A stretch of DNA of 50,700 bases, taken from Candidatus Kuenenia stuttgartensis. GTDB lineage: Bacteria > Planctomycetota > Phycisphaerae > Phycisphaerales > SM1A02. Below, piece by piece: positions 43,013 to 50,700 of this stretch. Within the stretch, counting starts at the first letter, position 1. Each line of letters starts with the position of its first letter. The stretch is from the NCBI GenBank assembly GCA_945902075.1, contig CAMDMA010000026.1, positions 1 to 50,700 on the forward strand, written 5' to 3'. The position numbers and the translations under genes were made by a program. The notes under the pieces were generated by a model. The model ran no database searches and was not told the origin of the DNA. It saw only the letters and a list, made by a program, of their open reading frames with translations.

Positions 43013-44545
43013 ATGCGCAATATGAGCCATGGTCATTTTCGCAATCAGCGACGACAAGATTTTTCGGTTCTTGTAGGTCGGAAGATTGTTCGCTCCCTTG
43101 GTGCATTGGGTATTGGGATGATGGGGCTTGGTGTCGGTGTGATTGTGTCTGCCACAGCAGCGCAAACAAGCACAAGCCCAGGCTCCGCAGAACCAGCTGT
43201 GTCGGTTGTTGTGCCTACGGTCGAGCTTCTTGACTACACCGGACGTTGGGTCACAGGATCGCTCCGTTCGCTCGATGCGAAGCAGTGGACGTTGGGGCAA
43301 GGCGGCATTGATCTGAAGGATGATGTTGTCATCGCGACGGACTCCGTCGCCGCGTTCGTGGTCTCGCGCGCTGCATCGAAGACCGAAGATGTCGGGCGCA
43401 AGAGTGCAACGACGAGTCCTGCGCCGATCGGTAGTCTCTCTCGCTCCACACCACTGTCGCTTGGAGTGCTTGATTCGCTTGATGGTCAGCGGCTGCCTGG
43501 CACATTTCGTGTACTCAACGGACAAGCAGTTTGGGATCACCGTTGGATCGGCGCAATTCCTGTAAAAGTCGACAGGATCGCTTCGCTCCGGATGCTGGCG
43601 GATCGGGCAGTCGTCCGTCGTGGTGACGAGGACACCGTCAGTCTCTTGAATGGTGATGTTGTGCGCGGTTTCGTTGATTCGCTCACGGACGACGTTGTAC
43701 TTTCGACCACAGAGGATGTTGACACGCTGGACACCAATGTGTCGGGCAACGCAAACAGCGAACAGCCAAACACTCCTCCATCTGGCGCAGAGATCGAAAA
43801 GGATAGGTCGGAAGCGTCTCAACTTGCTGGCGTTGCAGGAAAGCTGCGTCGAATCCCAATCGAGCGAGTGGCATCGATTGGTTTTGCGGAGCTTCCAGTT
43901 GCGGAGCGGGAGGGCGCAGATGTTTGGACTATCGATGGCTCGATCGTCGGCGCATCCAAGTTGCAGTTCAATGGAAGCGCTGGGTGGAGCTTTGCGCTTG
44001 CGAGCGACTGGCTCGCGAGTGTCCGCCCTGCGCCGACTGCCGACAACCTTGCTGCGGATCCAACAGCTGGCGTGCTCGATAGAGCGCGCGTTCTGCCGCT
44101 TGCGAGTTGTACGCTTCAAAGAGTTTCGGTTCCCGAAGGTTCCTTTCGATATGACGTTGCAAACATTGTCCGAGTAGGTGTTCCAGAGCGATTTCTTCTC
44201 GGTAGCGCAGATGTTTCGATTGACGGCCCTGCTGTGGCGGAGTTCGAAATCCCAATCGAGTACGCAGGACAAGCAATCACCGCCGCATTCTGCGGCGAGA
44301 TCTCGTTGGTCGAGCCGACCCCTCTCGATACAAAAGTCGTTGTGCTCATGGAGGTTGCGGGGGAGCCGGAAAAGTCGTTTACGCTTGATGCATCGGTCAA
44401 GCGTGTTTCGTTCGCAATTGCGATCACATCGATGAAGTCGCGCGCCATTCGCATCTGGGTTGATGATGCTGGAAATGGCTCGATTGGCGATCGCGTTTCG
44501 ATTGAGCGTGGGCTGATTTTGATCTCGGGCAACGCGCGAAAGTAG
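43013..44545 (+). CDS. unknown secreted protein at the end of the MoxR operon
   Basis: A 510-aa protein of no recognised family. A basic N-terminal tail and hydrophobic segment (about 30-50, LGALGIGMMGLGVGVIVSATAAQ) form a signal peptide or anchor. The rest is beta-rich, with repeated patterns such as LLDYTGRWVTGSLRSLD, VLDSLDGQRLPGTFRVL and SLLNGDVVRGFVDSL that look like three related small beta modules. The last 120 residues (EFEIPIEYAGQAITAAFCGEI, IRIWVDDAGNGSIGDRV) resemble an NPCBM-like carbohydrate-binding fold, but this is uncertain. It starts 21 bases after the repeat protein. The frame of comEC stays open antisense across the whole gene. Confidence 0.72.
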   Translation: MRNMSHGHFRNQRRQDFSVLVGRKIVRSLGALGIGMMGLGVGVIVSATAAQTSTSPGSAEPAVSVVVPTVELLDYTGRWVTGSLRSLDAKQWTLGQGGIDLKDDVVIATDSVAAFVVSRAASKTEDVGRKSATTSPAPIGSLSRSTPLSLGVLDSLDGQRLPGTFRVLNGQAVWDHRWIGAIPVKVDRIASLRMLADRAVVRRGDEDTVSLLNGDVVRGFVDSLTDDVVLSTTEDVDTLDTNVSGNANSEQPNTPPSGAEIEKDRSEASQLAGVAGKLRRIPIERVASIGFAELPVAEREGADVWTIDGSIVGASKLQFNGSAGWSFALASDWLASVRPAPTADNLAADPTAGVLDRARVLPLASCTLQRVSVPEGSFRYDVANIVRVGVPERFLLGSADVSIDGPAVAEFEIPIEYAGQAITAAFCGEISLVEPTPLDTKVVVLMEVAGEPEKSFTLDASVKRVSFAIAITSMKSRAIRIWVDDAGNGSIGDRVSIERGLILISGNARK

Positions 44546-47494
44546 CGTGATGACCCATTCGCACCGTCGTCTCCTCGGTGAATTGTTTGCCCACAGCTTT
44601 CGGCGACCTGCTGGCCTCCAACCGCCGGCAAAATCACGGTCATAGATCCAACTTAGAAGCTCTTCACCAGCCACCTCAAATTTTGTCGCGCCATCGCGAC
44701 AAGTGACAAGGCGTGTGGAAAGCGGAGAAATGTGTGCTTTGAAACGGTCCATCTCAAAGCGGCGGCGTGCCGTTGACTGGAGTACTACTTGAGGACTTGC
44801 AAAAACAAGTAGGGGTACGACGGCTTCGCGCCAACTTCCATGGTGAGGGAGTTCGAAGACATCAACATTTACATCGATCTTGCGCTGCTCGACTGCAGCG
44901 ATAAGTCGGGCCGCAGGAATTGTCTCAATATCGCCAGTGAAGAGAACCCGCGCTCCGATATCCGAATTCGGTGCAGGATCGACGTCAATTCGAATGACAA
45001 GCGAAAGGTCATTGTCGCGGCGCGAGTGAAAATCACCGGGTGGCCATAGGACATTCCATGTTGCATTTCCAATCCGAAATGTATCCCCGGCAACAGTGGT
45101 ATGAATTTCAACACCATGTTCGGAGGCGATGTCGAGCAATTCTCGCACTGCGGGCGTGGTGTGTTTCGCGGCGACAAACGAAGGATGAACAACGATCCGA
45201 CCTACGTATGCATATCGCACAAGGTCAGCGACCGCGCTGAAGTGGTCGAGGTCAGGATGGCTCATGAAAATGGTGTCGATTGATCCGCCTCGAGACATCA
45301 CCCATGGAATTGCAATACGAGAGCCGACGCTTCCAGAAGAACTTGATCCTGCATCGAAAATTACTGTTGATGGGCCACTTTCGATTGCGTGCAGCGATCC
45401 GTCGCCGACTGAAAACATCAGGGCGGCGAAGTGAGGTCGATCTCCTGTATCTCGTACCAAGACGCATGACTGAATCACGATGCCCGCAAGGAAAATCCAA
45501 CCAGCCCACCGCACCTTCCACTGCGGTGCGAAAAATATGACTGTCGTTACGACGAGAAGAGCAATCGCAGTCCAAACCGGTGTTTCGCCGATCGCCCACG
45601 CGCCACCAAAGATCGTGAGTGAACACTCGACAAGCGCGATTTGAAGCCACGTTGGCACCCAAAGAACTGGTCCAATTGGCGCGACGAGCATTGGCCAGAC
45701 AGCACCAATGATTGCCTTCGGGTACGCGATCACGAGTGTGGCTGTCGAGAGTGGCGCACAAGCCAGAGTGAGCAGTACGCCGAGCGGCTGCATCGTGCCA
45801 AAATGGCTAAGAGCAATTGGGGTACTCACGAGGAATGTTGCGATGGCCGCCGCAAATGCGCGCGAGGCGAATTCACCAAGGATTCCGGTGAGCGGCTTGA
45901 ACCCGCGCCACACCTCGTCTGTTGGCATCCAGGCGAACCACCGGAAGCGCACGGTTGGTGCGAGGTGCCGGAGCGCAATGACACAGGCAAAGCTGAGTTG
46001 GAAACCCGCATTGGTCGCGACGGATGGTTCCGCGACGAGCATGACAATCGCTGCAATCGCCATCATCGAATTGCCGTGCCAATCTCGACCAGATGCTGCA
46101 CCAGTTGCGCCGACGATGGCCATAAGTGCCGAGCGAGTCGCGCTCGCTGCGGGGGCCATGATGAAGAGCGCGCACAGTGCCGCGAGCGCAACTGGAATTG
46201 CCCGCAGTCGAGGACTGGTGACAAAGAATGAGGTGATCAGAGCCACCACCCAACCAAGCACGGCAAGGTTGAAGCCAGAGATCGCGAGGATGTGCGCGAG
46301 TCCAACGGAGCGAAAGGCATTTTCAATCGGCGCGTAACCATCCTCGACATCGCCGAGGACGAGTGCCACAAGCATCGGTCGCACAGCCCCTGCGCGATCT
46401 TCCGGTACCCCTATAAGTAACGACTCTCGAAGCCTTGATCGAACATTCTCTCGCACTCGGCACAGCGCGTCCGCGAGAGGATTCGCTGTTCGATAGTCTT
46501 CAACTGCGAGACAAAGCTCTGGCGAGTCAACCGAGAGTGATCCCACGATTCCTTTGCGCGCGGCGTACTCCCGCGGGTCGAGGTTACTCGGATTGACTGC
46601 TGCCATCACGCTGCGCAACCGTCCAACAATACGAACTCGATCGGTGACGCCAAAGCAAGGTGGCCGATCAAGGATCGAGATCGAGAGCACGCCACCGCCG
46701 AAATCGTTGAGAGCCATCCGCGTTCCGTCATCTGCGATAAACACCACATCGTCGACGAGACACTGGAATCGCGCAGGCTTCTCAAGGTGCTTGGCCAGGA
46801 TGTCGACAGCGAATGGGCGTTGTTGAAACGCGGTTCTCACGGTTGCCTCAACTGTGACGAGCATGTCCTCACTTTGCGCAACCGATTGAACCTCAGTTTC
46901 CTGACGCGGATCGTGTTGCGATTCGATCGACGAATCCTGCGCCGTTGCCCTCGAAACATGCTCTCGCTTGAGCTCTGCGTGTTCCCCCCGTAGTTCAAGA
47001 GTCGGGAGCGAAGCTTCTCGCACTGTCTGTGCGTATCGCATCGCACCTCCAGCGAGCATCGCCGCAAGCACAACGGGCACGATTGCAACTGGCAAACCTC
47101 CAATTTCACGTCGCGTGTGGTGCACGCGTGTCCGGCTCGTCTGGCCGTCGTGCGCGCAGTCTGAATGGAGCCTTCGCTCGCTTCCGCGCAGGACAACCCC
47201 CACAGCCGTCCCGAAGCGAAACATTGCCACCACAGTGATTCCACTTAGACAGAGAGCACCAACAGCGAGGGGACGGACAAGCTCTCGCGCAGTCTCGGCA
47301 AACGAAATCGTCGACCACTTCCCAGCACCCGCGACCGCAGCACCAATCCAAATTGCAAGAGCGACGGTGCAGAGCGCAAGAGGCGCGACCTCGAATACCG
47401 ATGTCACGGCATCCGTTCGCGCTTCGCAAACTCTGTCATCCGCACAAGGCGTGACATCGCCCGGCGGACCAGAAGATGTCTGGTTTCGCTTCAT
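44546..47494 (-). CDS. comEC: ComEC/Rec2 DNA-uptake channel protein (3' end uncertain)
   Basis: The recognisable part codes for about 980 residues from the ATG at 47494 (47527 is an alternative). It has N-terminal helices, a DUF4131-like beta part, the Competence membrane domain (LAHILAISGFNLAVLGW, SATRSALMAIVGATG, NAGFQLSFACVIAL) and a C-terminal metallo-beta-lactamase-like domain (MSHPDLDHFSAVADL, LFTGDIE, LPHHGSW). ComEC forms the inner-membrane channel for single-stranded DNA in natural transformation. Homology ends around 44590 (GEELLSWIYDRDFAGG), but no stop follows: the frame continues antisense through two genes to 41825. The end given here is simply the base next to the convergent gene. 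A frameshift, a missing stop or a real antisense tail are all possible. Confidence 0.8.
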
Positions 47495-47672
47495 TATTTT
47501 CGCACCCCAAAACCGTCCTGATCGCATGTCGATCGCAACTCAGTCACGCCTCGATCACACTTCGAGCCACAAACTACAAACGAAAAACGACCGACTCGTA
47601 ATCGGCGACACTTTTACGCAAAGATTTTTGGCACACACATGTTGGCGCAGCAAGCTGCGTGGTCGTTCGCGG

Positions 47673-48740
47673 CTACCCGCGTCCGTGCGACTTCTCACGC
47701 AGTGCGTCAAGCGTCGCGAGTGCCCGACCAAAGTCGATTGCTTCTGCAGCAACACCAATTCCAGCTTCGATGGAGTCGGTGACACCTGCGACCAAAAGCG
47801 CCGCCGCTGCATTCACAAGAACCATTGCCCGGCGGGCACCACGCTCCTCACCAGTCAAAATGTTCGTGAAGAGAAGTGCTGCTTCGTCGAGCGATTTTGG
47901 AGCAAGGGTCGTTAGATCTGCCCGCTCAAGCCCGAGTGCGCGTGGATCGATCGTCCACTCACGCACGCGTCCATTACGAACTTCCGCGACGCGCGTTGGC
48001 ACCGCAATTGAAATTTCATCGAGTCCATCGTCCGAGTGGAGCACAAGCGCATGTGTCGAACCAAGCCGTACAAGCGAGTCAGCGACCGGTCGGACGAAAT
48101 GACCGGCATAGACACCCATGACTTGTCGCCCTGCTCCCGCGGGATTCGTCAGCGGACCGAGTAGGTTGAAGAGTGTCGGGACTCCGAGTGCCTTTCGCAC
48201 AGGCATGACATGTCGCGCCGCGGGGTGGTGGTGAATGGCGAAACAGAAACAAATGTTTGCTTCATCAAGACATTTCGCTTGCACCGCTGGCGACGCATTG
48301 ACATCGATTCCGAGCTTCTCCATGACTTCCGCAGAACCACGCCCGGTTCGCGAGCGATTTCCGTGCTTCGCCACCTTCGCGCCCGCTGCCGCCGCAACCA
48401 CCGCCGCGATCGTTGAGACATTGAAAGTCTTTGGCGCGCCGCCAGTTCCCGCTGTGTCGACAATCAACTGCGGTGCGGTCGTGCAGGGAACGCGCTCGAC
48501 ATGCGCGCGCATGACCGTTGCCGCGCCAACAATCTCGTCAACTGTCGGCAGACGCGTCGCAAGGAGCGCGAGAAACGCGCCAATCTCCGCATGATGCGAT
48601 TCGCCGGATGCGATTTCCTCGAAGGCCGCGCGCGACTCGGACTCCGTCAGCGTGCCGCCACGGAGAAGGGTGCGGAGAAACGGCGTGAGCTCGCCCGGTC
48701 GTGCGGACTTCTCGAATTCGGCTGGTCCTTCATGTGCCAT
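47673..48740 (-). CDS. trpD: anthranilate phosphoribosyltransferase
   Basis: A 355-aa enzyme from the ATG at 48740; the upstream frame to 48857 would overlap the divergent lgt start. TrpD joins anthranilate and PRPP in tryptophan synthesis. The PRPP loop reads DTAGTGGAPKTFNVST, where GTGGD is more common; the Asp is replaced by Ala. KHGNRSRTGRGSAEVMEKLG and the HHHPAARHVMPVRKALG segment are conserved, as are LLGPLTNPA and SDDGLDEIS. The length is normal. No other trp gene is in the window. The start is 66 bases from the divergent lgt start. Confidence 0.94.
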   Translation of the reverse strand: MAHEGPAEFEKSARPGELTPFLRTLLRGGTLTESESRAAFEEIASGESHHAEIGAFLALLATRLPTVDEIVGAATVMRAHVERVPCTTAPQLIVDTAGTGGAPKTFNVSTIAAVVAAAAGAKVAKHGNRSRTGRGSAEVMEKLGIDVNASPAVQAKCLDEANICFCFAIHHHPAARHVMPVRKALGVPTLFNLLGPLTNPAGAGRQVMGVYAGHFVRPVADSLVRLGSTHALVLHSDDGLDEISIAVPTRVAEVRNGRVREWTIDPRALGLERADLTTLAPKSLDEAALLFTNILTGEERGARRAMVLVNAAAALLVAGVTDSIEAGIGVAAEAIDFGRALATLDALREKSHGRG

Positions 48741-48806
48741 GGCTCTAGCGTAGCCGAGACACGCGCCAAGCCTGAATGAACGCGAGGTTTGTCGTAGCAT
48801 TCGGCT

Positions 48807-49847
48807 ATGCCAACAGGGCTCGCCATGTCGACAATCCTCGCTGACGCGATCGTGCACACACTCGATCCGTTTGTTTTTGAGTTCTCGCCCGGCATCGGAC
48901 TTCGTTGGTACGGCACGGCGTATCTCTGCGGATTTCTCGCAGGATGGATCATCCTGCGCGTGCTTGCGCGGACAGGTCGGATCCCACTCTCAGCGCGTCA
49001 AGTCGGCGATCTTGTGACGTCATGTGTGATCGGAGTCATCGTCGGGGGTCGGCTCGGTCACATCGTTTTTTACGAACCAGCGACGCTCCTCGAATGGACT
49101 TCGACTTTTCCATTCTGGGGCGTTCTTGCGCTGCAAAAAGGCGGAATGTCGAGTCACGGAGGCGTCGTTGGTGTTGTGATCGCAGTCGTGATTTTCGCGC
49201 GACGCGAAAAAGTTCCCACTCTCGCAGTGAGCGATGCGATTGCGTTTGTCGTCCCGTGGGGTTTGATGTTTGGCCGACTTGCGAATTGGGTGAACGGAGA
49301 ATTGTGGGGTCGCGCACTTCCAACTTCCATGCAGGCCGATGCGCCGTGGTGGAGTGTGAAATATCCTGTTGAACTTCGCCTTTTCACAAAGGTTCCGACC
49401 GCACTTGAACCGTTGCGCGCCCTTGCGCCGGCGACCGATCGCGGCGATGACGCACGCTTTCTCGCGTGGATCGAAGCGACAGCCTATGACCACGCCAGCA
49501 CTGCTCATACAGAAGTCGTGCGCACGATCGAACCAGTGCTCACTGCGTATTACCCGAGCCAATTTTTTCAGGCCTTCGCTGAAGGACCAGCACTGATCAT
49601 CCTGATGTCGGTGGTGTGGCTCATGCCTCGTCGTGCAGGTGTGATTGGTGGGACATTCCTCGCAGGCTACGGCGCGCTACGGTTTGTTACAGAGCAGTTC
49701 CGTGAACCCGACGAAGGCGTTGCGATGCTTGGAGGGATGACACTTCCGATGTTGCTTTCCATCACCATGATTTTGGCCGGCGCATTCTTCTTCGTGATGG
49801 CGCGTCGATCTGCGCGCATCGGTGGCCTCCTGCAGAAAGCCGCATGA
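48807..49847 (+). CDS. lgt: prolipoprotein diacylglyceryl transferase
   Basis: A 346-aa inner-membrane enzyme that moves diacylglyceryl from phosphatidylglycerol to the lipobox Cys of prolipoproteins. The Lgt signature GRLANWVNGELWGR is intact, with GLRWYGTAYLCGF near the N-terminus and MSSHGGVVGVV (essential His) in the middle. About seven helices are seen. Between YPVEL and the conserved YPSQFFQAF is an insertion of about 55 residues (roughly 194-250) that is absent from E. coli Lgt and should lie in the periplasm. The ATG at 48807 gives six more residues than the ATG at 48825. Several lipoprotein-like products in this window would be its substrates. Confidence 0.95.
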   Translation: MPTGLAMSTILADAIVHTLDPFVFEFSPGIGLRWYGTAYLCGFLAGWIILRVLARTGRIPLSARQVGDLVTSCVIGVIVGGRLGHIVFYEPATLLEWTSTFPFWGVLALQKGGMSSHGGVVGVVIAVVIFARREKVPTLAVSDAIAFVVPWGLMFGRLANWVNGELWGRALPTSMQADAPWWSVKYPVELRLFTKVPTALEPLRALAPATDRGDDARFLAWIEATAYDHASTAHTEVVRTIEPVLTAYYPSQFFQAFAEGPALIILMSVVWLMPRRAGVIGGTFLAGYGALRFVTEQFREPDEGVAMLGGMTLPMLLSITMILAGAFFFVMARRSARIGGLLQKAA

Positions 49848-50149
49848 GCACGTCTCCGAGGCTCGATGCCCGCGCACTCGCAGCAATGTTGCGCAGTGCA
49901 CGTCATTCATCACAAGCCGTCACGCGATCAACACTCTGCGCATCAGATTCTGCACGTTCAATCGTTTTCTCGCGTCTCGCGCTCGCCACTTTTTTCGCGA
50001 TGACAATCTCAAGCATCCACTTTTCGGACGCGCGATCAGACCCATTACCTCGCGAATTCAATATTTTGTCCCACAACGCCGCGCCTCACCCCTCCCTCTC
50101 TCTTACAGGCGACCGTGTCCGGTCGCACTCACATCAAGAGGAGAATGGC
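49848..50149. other. 302-base gap before the lectin gene: in-frame open stretch, pyrimidine-rich tract, hairpin
   Basis: An ATG at 49844, overlapping the lgt stop (ATGA), opens a frame that runs without a stop for 102 codons into the lectin-like gene at 50150 in the same phase. The predicted peptide is Ser/Arg/His-rich and looks non-coding. Near its end are a pyrimidine-rich tract (about 50091-50104) and a perfect 7-bp hairpin GCGACCG-TGTC-CGGTCGC (50109-50126). The more likely reading is a 5' leader for the lectin gene, with the hairpin ten bases before the ribosome site. Confidence 0.45.
50109..50126 (+). promoter_or_regulatory. hairpin in the leader of the lectin-like gene
   Basis: GCGACCG (50109-50115), loop TGTC, CGGTCGC (50120-50126): a perfect 7-bp GC-rich stem, ten bases before AGAGGAG (50137-50143). 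No T-run follows, so it is more likely an operator or mRNA structure than a terminator of lgt. Confidence 0.4.
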
Positions 50150-50700
50150 ATGCGCAGTCTTCGTGCCCTTGTGGCTTCTACGGTTGGGGTTGGTTCGATG
50201 ATGGCCGGTGGAATCGCGGGTGGCATTGCGGGCTCCGCAGTCGCGCAAGATGCCGTGCAATGGCGCGTCGAAGACGGCGGAAATGGGCATTGGTATGCGT
50301 TCACAACATCTGTGTATGGTTTATGGACGGAGTGCCGCACAGCAGCTGAAGCGCGAGGGGCAACACTCGCGCAAGTGAAGACCGCGTCACTACAAAACTT
50401 CATTGTCACTTTGGCAAACACGACGCAGGTGTTTGGTGACTACTGGATTGGAGCATCACAGCAACGAGGTTCTGAAGAGCCCGCCGGTGGGTGGAAGTGG
50501 ATTGACGGTGACCCACTCGCTTTCGATGCATGGGGAGCAGTAAGTGCTGGAACAGGTGCGCCACCGTCACCGAATGACTGGCCGTCAAGTGCACCGGGCG
50601 ATGAGGACTTTCTCGAGATTTGTTTCCGTCCTGGGATCGTTTCTCCGATCGGTTCATGGGATGACCAGGGCTCGTTCGCGAATCCATCGCTCATCGAATG
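50150..50700 (+). CDS. secreted C-type-lectin-like domain protein (3' end outside window)
   Basis: The frame is open from the ATG at 50150 to the window end (183 full codons). AGAGGAG stands 6 bases before the start. A signal peptide (MRSLRALVASTVGVGSMMAGG...SAVAQ) is followed by a C-type lectin-like domain: NGHWYAFTTSVYGLWTECRTAAEARGATLAQV matches the opening of the fold, then YWIGASQQ, GGWKWIDGDPLAFDAW and DEDFLEI...WDD. The calcium-site motif is represented by the PND and WDDQ positions. It may bind a glycan outside the cell. The C-terminus, possibly with a sorting signal, is cut off. Confidence 0.82.
   Translation, partial: MRSLRALVASTVGVGSMMAGGIAGGIAGSAVAQDAVQWRVEDGGNGHWYAFTTSVYGLWTECRTAAEARGATLAQVKTASLQNFIVTLANTTQVFGDYWIGASQQRGSEEPAGGWKWIDGDPLAFDAWGAVSAGTGAPPSPNDWPSSAPGDEDFLEICFRPGIVSPIGSWDDQGSFANPSLIE

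Noticed and set aside
41825-44545. Minus-strand extension of comEC as about 900 real residues
   Set aside because: It lies antisense to two well-supported genes, its composition (many Cys, Arg, His, Asn) is that of a shadow frame, and it resembles no domain. Kept as a finding, not as coding sequence.
44840-46337. Several 69-209 codon + strand frames opposite comEC
   Set aside because: Shadow frames of comEC with no domain, signal peptide or ribosome site.
49844-50149. Separate 102-codon gene after lgt
   Set aside because: It has no stop of its own, reads into the lectin gene, and its peptide is Ser/Arg/His-rich without a domain.

Overview
The window looks like a chromosomal segment of a Planctomycetota bacterium, probably close to the Phycisphaerae. 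The pointers are dockerin-like GDxNxDGxVxxxDL...W tails on secreted proteins (left-edge fragment and the subtilase), a large PVC-type haem-dehydrogenase with a CxxCH domain, the MoxR/DUF58/BatA/DUF4175-like/prenyltransferase-repeat operon, a planctomycete-style ECF sigma factor, and moderately high GC. No rRNA, tRNA, CRISPR array, insertion sequence or prophage was seen. Assignment rests on translated motifs read by eye; no database was searched.

Layout. 1-6.5 kb: the end of a dockerin-tailed gene, a sulfotransferase (-), then a tight + strand cassette: ECF sigma factor, a small beta-domain protein, a 935-aa TPR-CHAT protease and a secreted S8 subtilase, the last three overlapping by 4 and 1 bases. 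6.5-10.4 kb: a dCMP deaminase-like protein, a PVC haem-dehydrogenase (-) and a small lipoprotein. 10.4-18.3 kb: a seven-gene minus-strand operon, in transcription order PilZ protein, secreted transglutaminase-like protein, YdjC/ChbG deacetylase, GtrB-like glycosyltransferase, OprP-type porin, coiled-coil envelope protein, PstS-like binding protein. 18.4-22 kb: a membrane-anchored unknown, LipA (-) and an M16 peptidase. 22-25.9 kb (-): Hpt protein, response regulator-diguanylate cyclase, RecO, and an HDOD protein with a degenerate GGDEF domain.

26-30.2 kb: a metallo-beta-lactamase (RNase Z-like) protein, DnaA, a 427-base intergenic stretch with DnaA-box-like sites and an AT-rich patch (candidate oriC), and MutM (-). 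30.2-44.5 kb: an eight-gene + strand operon, MoxR, DUF58, BatA-like, VWA/GATase-like membrane protein, giant DUF4175-like coiled-coil protein, low-complexity protein, prenyltransferase-repeat protein and an unknown secreted protein. 44.5-47.5 kb: ComEC (-), whose reading frame has no stop before it runs antisense into the operon. 47.7-50.7 kb: TrpD (-), Lgt (+) and the start of a secreted C-type-lectin-like protein cut by the right edge.

The best candidates for something new are the sigma/TPR-CHAT/subtilase cassette (two proteases co-encoded with a dedicated sigma factor) and the PilZ-to-PstS envelope operon, which suggests c-di-GMP control of a glycan and porin module. The ComEC antisense open frame and the candidate origin beside dnaA are the most unusual structural points.
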